This document shows positions 1 through 7,681 of a DNA stretch of 38,086 nt, piece after piece (the first letter of the stretch is position 1; the number at the start of each line of letters is the position of its first letter). Below the pieces are notes generated by a model. The model worked only from the letters and a program-made list of their open reading frames with translations, did no database searches and was not told the origin of the DNA. Location: contig JAHEBQ010000063.1 of assembly GCA_024642205.1 (NCBI GenBank), forward strand, positions 1 to 38,086, given 5' to 3'. A program made the translations under genes and the position numbers. Source of the stretch: Planctomycetaceae bacterium (lineage in GTDB: Bacteria > Planctomycetota > Planctomycetia > Pirellulales > Pirellulaceae).

Positions 1-79
1 TATTCATGAATCGGCCGGGTATTCCAACGTTGGCACATCGCCGAGCCAGGCACTTTTGATCAATCTGAGCGACGCCGCT

Positions 80-1591
80 ATGCAATCATTGAATTGGGTT
101 AGTCTCGCAGGCATTTTTGTCATGATCGCCCTGGCCTGGACAGTCAGTTCCCATCGCTCGAAAGTGAATTGGCGATTGGTCGGAATTGGAGTCCTCCTTC
201 AGGCCATTCTTGCCGCGGTTCTTTTCCAGTCACAAAACTGGACTTTCGATCGAAAATACGACACCGTTGCAGAAGTCGTTTCTGCGATTGACCGCCAGGA
301 CGTGACCAAGGAACAGGTCGATGCCTGTCTGGCATCGCGGGAAACGGCAGAGACGTACGACTCTTTGCTGGGAAGCGTCGCCAGCGGCAGTCGAACCCGG
401 GCCGAGGTCGAGCAAATCCTGGGAGAACTTTCCATCGCGCGGTATCCCGGCGGGATTCTGTTTGCCGGTGTTAATTCCTTTTTTGCGGCGATCAAGAATT
501 TTGTCGACGAAGGATCAACGTTTGTTTTTCGTGCTAACACGATACCCGCGGGCAATCCGACCGACCCTATGGTGCTGATTGGAACTTTTGCCTTCGGAGT
601 ACTACCGACCGTGATCTTTTTCGCTTCACTGATGTCAATCCTGTATTACCTGGGAATCATGCAGGCGATCATCAAAGGCATGGCCTGGGTAATGCAGAAA
701 ACGCTGGGTACAACGGGACCCGAAAGCATGGCGACCGCGGCCAACGTCCTGGTAGGTCATACGGAAGCTCCGTTGGTGATTCGCCCCTATGTCGAAAAAA
801 TGACACGGAGCGAGTTGAACGCACTGATGGTTGGCGGGTTTGCCACGATCAGCGGCAGTTTGATGGCAATTTTTGTACTTTACGGGATCAGCGCAGGCCA
901 TCTGCTGACGGCCTCCATTATTTCGGCTCCCGCCGCCCTGGTGATTGCCAAAGTCCTTCAACCGGAAACCGAAACGCCCGAAGAAGTCACAGCGATTGAG
1001 GTTGAACCAGATCAAGCTGCGACCAATGTGATTGAAGCAGCAGCGATTGGAGCCAGCGAAGGCGTAAAGCTGGCGATCAATATTACTGGAATGTTGATCG
1101 CTTTTCTGGCGCTGTTGGCCCTGCTCAACGCCATGATTATTGGGCTGGGGGAGGTCGCCCAATTCACCGTGAATCTGGGCCGTGCGCCAAACGACATTGA
1201 TCTTAACTGGTCGCTGAACAATCTGTTTGCTGCACTCTTTTATCCGTTGGCCTGGATCATGGGAATCGAATCGGGAGATTGTGCAATCGCCGGTGAATTG
1301 CTGGGTAAGAAAGTGGTCGCCAACGAATTTGTGGCATACCTTTCGATGGCCGAAGCGCTCGAAGCCGATAACAACGCCATGACCGAGCGTACCAAGGTGA
1401 TTCTGACGTATGCGCTCTGCGGCTTCTCGAATTTTGGTGCGATTGGAATTCAGATCGGCGGCATCGGGCCATTGGCTCCGTCTCGTCGAAGTGATCTTGC
1501 CCAACTTGGTTTGCGTGCCATGTTTGGCGGGATGTTGGCGGCCTGCATGACAGCCTGCATGGCAGGTGTCATGTTTGGACTGTTGCATTAA
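80..1591 (+). CDS. nupC: NupC-type concentrative nucleoside transporter
   Basis: Inner-membrane nucleoside:cation symporter of the CNT family, expected to import pyrimidine and possibly purine nucleosides. Visible family signatures are the GPESMATAANVLVGHTEAP stretch, the MTRSELNALMVGGFATISGS segment, and the late SGDCAIAGELLGKK and CGFSNFGAIGIQIGGIGPL core regions, all between hydrophobic helices. A hydrophilic insertion of roughly 65 residues after the second N-terminal helix (about residues 57-120) makes it longer than the usual ~400 residues. Start: ATG at 80 is chosen, but TTG at 56 is possible. The frame has no stop back to the window edge and neither start has a clear ribosome site, so the real gene may begin outside the window with a longer N-terminus. 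It ends 22 bases from the convergent cytidine deaminase gene, which supports a salvage role. Family call is strong; substrate range is inferred. Confidence 0.88.
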   Translation: MQSLNWVSLAGIFVMIALAWTVSSHRSKVNWRLVGIGVLLQAILAAVLFQSQNWTFDRKYDTVAEVVSAIDRQDVTKEQVDACLASRETAETYDSLLGSVASGSRTRAEVEQILGELSIARYPGGILFAGVNSFFAAIKNFVDEGSTFVFRANTIPAGNPTDPMVLIGTFAFGVLPTVIFFASLMSILYYLGIMQAIIKGMAWVMQKTLGTTGPESMATAANVLVGHTEAPLVIRPYVEKMTRSELNALMVGGFATISGSLMAIFVLYGISAGHLLTASIISAPAALVIAKVLQPETETPEEVTAIEVEPDQAATNVIEAAAIGASEGVKLAINITGMLIAFLALLALLNAMIIGLGEVAQFTVNLGRAPNDIDLNWSLNNLFAALFYPLAWIMGIESGDCAIAGELLGKKVVANEFVAYLSMAEALEADNNAMTERTKVILTYALCGFSNFGAIGIQIGGIGPLAPSRRSDLAQLGLRAMFGGMLAACMTACMAGVMFGLLH

Positions 1592-1613
1592 GGCCGGTCG
1601 ATCGCGGTTGGAT

Positions 1614-2003
1614 TCAAAACTTGAAATTTTCCGGGATCAGTTCGTCAATCTTCCACGATTTCATGTTCGACGGATCATCGGCATCCACACAGATTACCTC
1701 GATTTGTTGGCCAAATTCAACGATGAACTGACGGCAGGCACCGCATGGCGTGGCAAACGGCGTGGCCGCAATGGCGATCGCTTCGAACGCGCGATGGCCT
1801 TCCGAGACAGCTTTGCAAATGGCCGTTCGCTCGGCGCAGATGCACAGCCCATACGACGTGTTCTCGACATTACACCCGGTGAACGGAATTCCGTCACTGG
1901 TCATCAACGCCGCGCCGACGAGAAACCGGGAATAAGGCGCGTATGCAGATTTGCGGGCCGCGATAGCCAGGTGGACCAGGTTGATACGATCAATTTCCGT
2001 CAT
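1614..2003 (-). CDS. cdd: Cytidine deaminase
   Basis: Small zinc enzyme that deaminates cytidine and deoxycytidine to uridine and deoxyuridine. The N-terminal AYAPYSRFLVGAAL substrate-side motif, the CNVENTSYGLCICAERTA segment (zinc cysteine plus catalytic glutamate) and the PCGACRQ motif carrying two zinc cysteines are all present. The 129-residue length is typical of the short homotetrameric class. The frame opens at TTG 2039, but ATG at 2003 gives the usual family N-terminus and is preferred, although no good Shine-Dalgarno precedes it. It lies 48 bases downstream of the nucleoside phosphorylase on the same strand, so the two are probably cotranscribed: cytidine to uridine, then phosphorolysis to base and sugar phosphate. 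Confidence 0.94.
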   Translation of the reverse strand: MTEIDRINLVHLAIAARKSAYAPYSRFLVGAALMTSDGIPFTGCNVENTSYGLCICAERTAICKAVSEGHRAFEAIAIAATPFATPCGACRQFIVEFGQQIEVICVDADDPSNMKSWKIDELIPENFKF

Positions 2004-2051
2004 GGAGAATGCCCGAAAAAAAAGTTGGGATGGATTCAAGAAAGCCGCAAC

Positions 2052-3329
2052 CTAAACTGTTTCTACGATCAACGACGGCGGATCGACGTGGCTGTCGCTG
2101 ACGCCGACCGAACCTCCGACCAGCTCCATTGCATAATTCGTGGCCCCGGAATTGCAAAAGACATTGGCAATTGGCTGGCCTTTTTCGATCCGATCGCCAA
2201 TACGAACCAGAAACTCAATGCCGGTTGAGGGGTCGATCTTGTCACCGATTTGCTTCCGCCCACCACCCATTTCAATGACCGCCAGCCCCAGACGTTCAGC
2301 GTTAATCCGAGTCACGAATCCGGACTCGACCGACTCAACGGCATGACGACCGGCGACGAATCGCTTCCTGTTCAGGTCGCCACCCTGGCTTTTGACCATT
2401 TCCTCCAGTTTCGTGAGCGCTTCACCGGTGTCGATACGGCGTTGCAATTCTGCCCGCGCACTGGCCCGGTCGTTTTGGACCCCGGCTGTCACCAGCAGTC
2501 GACTTCCCAACTCCAGGGTAAGTTCCGTTACGTCTCGTGGGCCGTTGCCATCGAGCACATCCACGGATTCGTCGATCTCGATCGCGTTGCCGATCATCTT
2601 GCCCAGGGGTTGGTTCATGTCCGTAATCACTGCCGAAGTCTTCACCCCCATTTGGTTGCCGACCGTGACCAGGGATCTAGCCAGGTCCCGGGCTTCTTCC
2701 AGCGTTTTCATGAACGCACCGCTTCCCCATTTGACGTCAAGGATCAGTGCATCGATTCCCTCGGCGACTTTCTTGCTGAGAATGCTGGCCGTGATTAGCG
2801 GGATGGAAGGCACAGTTGCTGTAACATCGCGAAGCGCGTACAACCGTTTGTCAGCCGGAGCCAGGCTGGCAGAAGCACTGGCAATAGAGCACCCGTTCCA
2901 GTTCACAATGCTCCGAAACTCGTCGTTGGAAATCTCGGTCCGGTAACCGTCAATCGATTCGAGTTTATCCAGTGTTCCCCCAGTCGCTCCCAGTCCCCGT
3001 CCGGAGATCATCGGCACGATGACGCCGCAACAGGCGAGCAAGGGAGCCAGGGGGATGGAAATTTTGTCACCGATTCCGCCAGTCGAGTGCTTGTCGACCG
3101 CGGGCTTGGGCCCGGGCCACTTCATTCGTTCACCGGAATCGACCATGCAGCGAGTAAAAATGGCAGTCTCTTCAGGTGTCATACCCTGAAAATAGACGGC
3201 CATGGAAAAAGCTGCCATCTGGTAGTCCGGAACCTGATCCTTCGCGTAGCCGCTGACGAGGGACTCGATGTCGGACTCCGACAGGGTTTTTCCGTCTCGT
3301 TTGTCGGCAATGATCTGAGCAACATTCAT
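2052..3329 (-). CDS. deoA: Thymidine / pyrimidine-nucleoside phosphorylase
   Basis: Cytosolic enzyme that phosphorolyses pyrimidine (deoxy)nucleosides to free base and (deoxy)ribose-1-phosphate. The phosphate-binding DKHSTGGIGDKIS motif (residues 79-91), the family block YALRDVTATVPSIPLITASI followed by SKK (pyrimidine-contacting Arg, Ser and Lys) and the glycine-rich GSGAFM segment are present. The 425-residue length is normal for the nucleoside phosphorylase type II family. Odd point: in the usually invariant GLGHTGGT motif the histidine is alanine (Ala115, codon GCG), at the place of E. coli thymidine phosphorylase His85, which contacts the base. The other pocket residues look intact. Start is ATG 3329 with only a weak purine stretch upstream. 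First gene of a probable two-gene operon with cdd. Whether it prefers thymidine or uridine cannot be told from sequence. Confidence 0.92.
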   Translation of the reverse strand: MNVAQIIADKRDGKTLSESDIESLVSGYAKDQVPDYQMAAFSMAVYFQGMTPEETAIFTRCMVDSGERMKWPGPKPAVDKHSTGGIGDKISIPLAPLLACCGVIVPMISGRGLGATGGTLDKLESIDGYRTEISNDEFRSIVNWNGCSIASASASLAPADKRLYALRDVTATVPSIPLITASILSKKVAEGIDALILDVKWGSGAFMKTLEEARDLARSLVTVGNQMGVKTSAVITDMNQPLGKMIGNAIEIDESVDVLDGNGPRDVTELTLELGSRLLVTAGVQNDRASARAELQRRIDTGEALTKLEEMVKSQGGDLNRKRFVAGRHAVESVESGFVTRINAERLGLAVIEMGGGRKQIGDKIDPSTGIEFLVRIGDRIEKGQPIANVFCNSGATNYAMELVGGSVGVSDSHVDPPSLIVETV

Positions 3330-4564
3330 GGATGGGTCTCGGAAACCAGAAAATAATAGTATGCAACGTAGTTATTCGTTGGAACCGGGTCCAGCCTGTT
3401 CGATAATCGAATTGACCGCACGGGGCGCAGTTAATGGCGACGGTGAAAATAACTTTGGCTTTTGACCTGCTAGGTCAAGGTAATTCATTTGCAAAGGAAG
3501 CGTTTAATCCTGTTGACACTCTGCCGCAAATGAATTTTCCAGCTGATCTTCAGCTGAACCATGTAGTTCCATCGCGGTGGCACTTTGTTCAGTTTGAATT
3601 CCATGCCCTGACGTCGGATCGTGAGCGACTCTGATTTCGATGCCAATCTCGTTGACCTGTCATTGAAGTTCCAGGTTGAAAGCGAATTGTCGACAGTTGT
3701 TGCTGCCGCTTCGCCACCGGGCAGGTTTTTGAGTATCTTCCGTTTCGAGAAATTAAAGTCCTCCGGCAAATGTTTTATGGTCAAAGTACAGACCGGCATT
3801 CCGATGGATGTCAGCTGATTGACAACTTGTGCTTGGCATGAATCGGTTCCGTCTTAGTCTTCGTGGCAGGGGGCACTCGCAACGTGTGGTTCGACGATCA
3901 AAAAATTCTCCACTCATTCCCGACTTCAGTTGCCAGTTTGCGTCCGCCTCCGACGCGTCGCACACAGTCCTGGGCTTCAACATCGGGCAGCATCTCAACT
4001 TGTTAATTCCGGTTTCGATCGTGCGGCGACAGCCCAACACATCGGTCGCATCGGTCACCATCCAGGTCCCCGTTTCACTGCCTCCATCGCCGCGTAACGA
4101 CGCCGTTTCATGATCTGCCGTTTCGTCAAACTGACGTTGAAAAACTGACGCGATCCCTGACCTCCTGACAAGCCGACCCGTATTGCCTTGATGACGAATC
4201 GACAGGATACTCAATACAGAAAATGATTCCTCGGAATTTTCAGCCAAAGAATTACCTGACAATCTTAAATTAATGGTCACAGCGGTGATCTCCGGACCAG
4301 CCACAAGCATCAACAAGCCGTGACGAGTACTCTCAAAGGTGGGTCAAAGGTGAAAATGCGGCCCTCCGACGTTCGCGAGTTTTCTGGCTCCGTCCTCGGA
4401 TGATTTCACGGATTTGACTGTCGCTCCGTGCTAACAGCAAAACCGGGTTGGAATTCGAGACCGGGACTCGTTGAACCGTCCTCGGAGCTTTAAACTGGTT
4501 GGCTTCCATGAGGCCGTCTTTACGACTGGCACCTTCCAAGTAAACAACATTCGAATTGATCGCT
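3330..4564. other. 1.2-kb stretch without a supported gene
   Basis: Several short overlapping frames exist on both strands (largest 3753-4316 on minus, also 3485-3799 minus, 3621-3818 plus, 3829-4113 plus, 4333-4590 minus). None shows a recognisable domain, a membrane or signal segment, or a convincing ribosome site, and the 4333-4590 frame overlaps the next gene's start. The stretch may carry the divergent promoters of the phosphorylase gene and the dehydrogenase gene. A 9-bp direct repeat TCAAAGGTG with an 11-bp period (4333-4341 and 4344-4352) is the only patterned element I noticed. A decayed gene is possible but I cannot identify one. Confidence 0.5.
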
Positions 4565-5545
4565 ATGGTAAACGTCTTGCTTACAACCACGTCCTATCAG
4601 GACACTCCGGGTCCGCACCATGAATTACTGGCGGGATCGGGAGTTGAGATTCATCGTGAACGAGGGCCATTACCCGAGTCCAAGATGCTTGAATTGGCGG
4701 GTGGTTTTGACGCATTCCTGTGCGGCGATGATGCAATTACGCGAGCCGTGCTGGACAGGTCACTGCCGAAACTGAAGGTTATTTCGAAATACGGAATTGG
4801 CGTCGACAAAATCGACGTCGCTGGCTGTACCGAACTTGGCATCCCCCTGACGTTTTGCCCTGGCGTGAATCACACGACCGTCGCGGAACACACGTTTGGT
4901 TTGATGTTGGGCGTGTACCGCCACCTGATGGAACAGGCCAACGCGGTTCGGGAAGGCAACTGGAAGCGAATGACTGGCCACGAGATCCGGGGCAAAACGA
5001 TCGGCGTCATCGGACTTGGCCGAATCGGCAAAGAGGTTGTCAAGCGTGCGAAGGCCTTTGAAATGAATGTGATCGGGCTGGACCTTTTTTGGCCGGAAGA
5101 ATTCGCGGAAGAATATGCCGTGGAGAGAGTCGAAACCTTCGACCAGGTTTTTGAACGTTGCGACATCATCTCTTTGCATACAAATTTGACTGCCGAAACC
5201 CGAAACATGATCCAGACCCGTTCGATTTCCAGGATGAAACCGGAGGTGGTGATCATCAATTGCGCGCGCGGCGAATTGGTGAATTCCGCCGATATGGCCC
5301 GCGCGCTTGAGTCTGGCCGCGTTGGTGGATACGCCACCGACGTGCTCGATGAAGAACCGCCTTCGGCGAACCATCCGCTGCTCAAAGCTCCTAACTGTTT
5401 GATCACTCCGCATATTGGTTCGCGGACGTACGAGTCGGTCGAGAGGCAGGCGATGATGGCAACCGAAAACCTGATCCGCTGCCTCAAAGGAGAATCGCCG
5501 TTGGCCCAGGTAAATGATGTACCGATTCCCACGGCACTGATTTAG
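4565..5545 (+). CDS. D-3-phosphoglycerate dehydrogenase-like 2-hydroxyacid dehydrogenase
   Basis: NAD-dependent dehydrogenase of the D-isomer-specific 2-hydroxyacid family; the substrate is not determined by sequence. The Rossmann motif GLGRIG (residues 150-155) is followed by an acidic residue suited to NAD. The catalytic triad is visible as Arg235 in CARGE, Glu264 in DEEP and His283 in TPHIGS. The 326-residue length matches short SerA-like enzymes lacking ACT or regulatory domains, so a dedicated serine-biosynthesis role is less likely. Start: ATG 4565 rather than TTG 4556; the ribosome site is weak. It is followed after 140 bases by an Ldh2-type dehydrogenase and then an SDR, all co-directional. 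This suggests catabolism or stereo-inversion of a 2-hydroxy acid such as a sugar acid or sulfolactate. Confidence 0.88.
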   Translation: MVNVLLTTTSYQDTPGPHHELLAGSGVEIHRERGPLPESKMLELAGGFDAFLCGDDAITRAVLDRSLPKLKVISKYGIGVDKIDVAGCTELGIPLTFCPGVNHTTVAEHTFGLMLGVYRHLMEQANAVREGNWKRMTGHEIRGKTIGVIGLGRIGKEVVKRAKAFEMNVIGLDLFWPEEFAEEYAVERVETFDQVFERCDIISLHTNLTAETRNMIQTRSISRMKPEVVIINCARGELVNSADMARALESGRVGGYATDVLDEEPPSANHPLLKAPNCLITPHIGSRTYESVERQAMMATENLIRCLKGESPLAQVNDVPIPTALI

Positions 5546-5685
5546 GGAAAAGGCGTCGGACGAAGCGGCGAGTTGTACGGTCCGTTGCCTGCTCTTTCCA
5601 GCACACTTGTCCCTGGGAGCGGTCAGACGATTCGAAACCTGGAACCATCAAAACAACATCACCCAATCCGATAGATAACGCAAAC

Positions 5686-6780
5686 ATGTCAGAAACTTTT
5701 TACGTCGTTCCTGTGGAACAACACAATTCATTGGTTGTTGCGGCCTACGCGGCTCGTCAATTCAACGCAGAAGAATGCCAGGCAGCAGCAAAGTTCTCGG
5801 CTTATGCGAGCTGGCACGGAATCAGGACGCACAACGCAATCAAAGCACTTCACCTCGACGATCATTTTGGTTCAAAGTCTCAGGGTTGCGTGCCCGGTGC
5901 CGTGATTGAAAAACGCGAAACGGCGTTCGCGGCATCACAAATCTGGAATGCCAACAAGAAACTCGGCCAAGCGACGGCCTATGCGGCGATGGACGAGGCA
6001 ATCACATTGGCAGACAGGTACGGAATCGGCCAAGTCTCGGTCGACAATGCATTTCACTATTTGTGGGGCGGCGGATATGTGATGGAGGCCGCCCAGAAAG
6101 GTTACATCGCTTACACCAACTGCACCGCGGCGCTCGCCGAAGTCGTTCCGTTCATGGGTAAGTTTCCCACGCTCGGCACCAATCCGCATTCCTGGGGATT
6201 CCCGACAACCGAGGCCATCGGATTTCCATTGGTAATCGATTGGGCAACTTCGGTCGTCGCAATGGGACGAGTGCAGCAGTTTCAGCGCGAAGGAGCGCAG
6301 CTTCCTCCCGACGCAGCGGTTGATGCCGACGGCAAGATGACGACCGATCCCAGCAAGGTCGCCGCGCTTTCGACATTTGGCAAACACAAAGGTTACGGAC
6401 TTTCGATTATCAATGAGATCGTGGCCGCGTTGATCGGGGGCTCGCTCCCCACGATTCGATCCAGGTGGGGACAGGCCAATGGTGAAAAACACACACCGGT
6501 ATTTTACTTTCAGGTGATTCATCCGGATGCGATGAGTGGTAACCGATTTGCCAAGGGGCGGACGCAAACAGAGAATATCAAAGCCGTATTGGAGGATATT
6601 GTCGGGCATGGGAACGACGACTGCATGTTGCCGGGTCAGGTTGAGGCGAATTCAGCGGCGCGTTCCAGGCAACACGACGGTTTGCTGTTTTCTGCCGCCG
6701 AGATCGCCGCCTTCAACGAAGTCGCTGCGCAATGTGGGCAAGAACCATGGGATCAGACGAAACTCAAGGTTGTCCAATAA
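5686..6780 (+). CDS. Ldh2-family (malate/L-lactate-type) NAD(P)-dependent dehydrogenase
   Basis: Member of the Ldh2/MDH2 oxidoreductase family, which includes malate, ureidoglycolate, 2,3-diketogulonate and (R)-sulfolactate dehydrogenases. These use a fold unrelated to classical lactate dehydrogenase. Recognisable parts are the WHGIRTHN segment near residue 45, where the family has its catalytic His, the DNAFHYLWGGGYVMEAA helix, GTNPHSWGFPT, the DWATSVVAMGRV nucleotide-site segment and GKHKGYGLS near the C-terminal third. The 364-residue length is slightly above the usual 330-350, with a C-terminal extension of some 25 residues. ATG 5686 has no clear Shine-Dalgarno, as for many genes here. 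Pairing with a SerA-like dehydrogenase of presumed opposite stereospecificity suggests a two-enzyme racemising couple. Substrate unknown. Confidence 0.87.
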   Translation: MSETFYVVPVEQHNSLVVAAYAARQFNAEECQAAAKFSAYASWHGIRTHNAIKALHLDDHFGSKSQGCVPGAVIEKRETAFAASQIWNANKKLGQATAYAAMDEAITLADRYGIGQVSVDNAFHYLWGGGYVMEAAQKGYIAYTNCTAALAEVVPFMGKFPTLGTNPHSWGFPTTEAIGFPLVIDWATSVVAMGRVQQFQREGAQLPPDAAVDADGKMTTDPSKVAALSTFGKHKGYGLSIINEIVAALIGGSLPTIRSRWGQANGEKHTPVFYFQVIHPDAMSGNRFAKGRTQTENIKAVLEDIVGHGNDDCMLPGQVEANSAARSRQHDGLLFSAAEIAAFNEVAAQCGQEPWDQTKLKVVQ

Positions 6781-6800
6781 ACCGGTTGGTACCCCGGTTT
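6779..6800 (+). terminator. Short hairpin just after the Ldh2-type gene
   Basis: AAACCGG and CCGGTTT form a 7-bp stem around an 8-base loop, overlapping the stop codon of the upstream gene. No U-tract follows, so it is at best a weak terminator or an mRNA processing or stability element between the dehydrogenase and the downstream SDR. Confidence 0.3.
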
Positions 6801-6872
6801 CGAAAGGCGACATCAACATCCATCGAATTTGTATCTTGATTACTGAAATACTGACCAAAGAAACTGCATGAT

Positions 6873-7655
6873 ATGTCACGAACTTACCTCGAATCTCTGT
6901 TCTCCTTGTCCGGAAAAACGGCTGTCGTCATCGGTGGGACAGGTGAATTATGTGGTGCGATGGCCGAGGGACTCGCTGCAGCAGGTGCCAATGTCGTGCT
7001 TGTCGGTCGGTCGGCGGAAAAAGCCGGTGTGAGGATTTCGCGAATCGAAGCCGCCGGTGGCACCGCGATATTTGAACCGTGCGACGTCGACTCGAAATCC
7101 AACCTCGAGGATCTGCTGGCTCGTGTCCTGGCCAGGTTTCGTGAGATCGACATCGTGGTTAATGGAGCGGGCACCAACAGCGCGACTCCGTTCCTGGAGA
7201 TTCCCGAAGACGAATTCGACCGGATTTTTCGAATCAATATGAAGGGTGTCTTTCTGGCTTGCCAGGTATTCGGTAAATACCTGGTCGACCGAGCCAAAGG
7301 GGGCTCAATTATCAACGTCGGCTCGATGTCCGGGATTATCCCCCTGTCGCGCGTGTTCACATACTCGGCGACCAAAGCCGGAGTTCACAATATTTCGAAG
7401 AACCTGGCTCGCGAATGGGCACCGTTAAACATCCGCGTCAACACACTCGTGCCAGGATTTTTCCCGGCTGAGCAAAACAAGAAGGTTCTTACGCCTGAAC
7501 GCATCAGTCAGATCATGGGGCACACGCCGATGAAACGATTTGGTGAGGCCCGCGAGCTGGTTGGCGCGACGTTATTGCTGGCCAGCGATGCCGGGTCGTT
7601 TATTACGGGGACCGAAATGGTTGTTGATGGTGGTTACGCAGCGATGACGATTTAG
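6873..7655 (+). CDS. SDR-family oxidoreductase (sugar-acid reductase-like)
   Basis: Classical short-chain dehydrogenase of 260 residues. The nucleotide-binding glycine motif is the variant GGTGELCG (residues 21-28), in place of TGxxxGIG. The NGAG motif, the serine segment NVGSMSG and the catalytic YSATK are present, as is the C-terminal GTEMVVDGGYA typical of the family. The variant glycine motif and the opening FSLSGKTAVVIGG resemble SDRs annotated as gluconate-5-dehydrogenase or fructuronate (mannonate) oxidoreductase, but this is resemblance only. It lies 92 bases after the Ldh2-type gene on the same strand and is likely in the same unit. Start ATG 6873 has no strong ribosome site. It converges with the sulfatase gene 26 bases away. 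Confidence 0.88.
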   Translation: MSRTYLESLFSLSGKTAVVIGGTGELCGAMAEGLAAAGANVVLVGRSAEKAGVRISRIEAAGGTAIFEPCDVDSKSNLEDLLARVLARFREIDIVVNGAGTNSATPFLEIPEDEFDRIFRINMKGVFLACQVFGKYLVDRAKGGSIINVGSMSGIIPLSRVFTYSATKAGVHNISKNLAREWAPLNIRVNTLVPGFFPAEQNKKVLTPERISQIMGHTPMKRFGEARELVGATLLLASDAGSFITGTEMVVDGGYAAMTI

Positions 7656-7673
7656 ACGTTGACATTCAACGTC
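7655..7673. terminator. Perfect hairpin between convergent SDR and sulfatase genes
   Basis: GACGTTGA, a three-base loop CAT and TCAACGTC form a perfect 8-bp stem inside the 26-base gap between two convergent stop codons. Being symmetric it could act on both strands. No long T-tract is present, so intrinsic termination is plausible but unproven. Confidence 0.45.
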
Positions 7674-7681
7674 CTCGTCGG

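Noticed and set aside
635..1588. Long minus-strand frame (317 codons) opposite the NupC gene
   Set aside because: Composition is rich in Gln, His and Arg with no domain; it is an antisense shadow of a clearly conserved transporter.
3753..4316. Minus-strand frame of 187 codons in the empty stretch
   Set aside because: No signal, domain or conserved-looking block, many Arg/Cys/Thr residues, and it overlaps another frame; kept only as part of the unexplained stretch.
4333..4590. Minus-strand frame of 85 codons
   Set aside because: It overlaps the start of the 2-hydroxyacid dehydrogenase gene and resembles no family.
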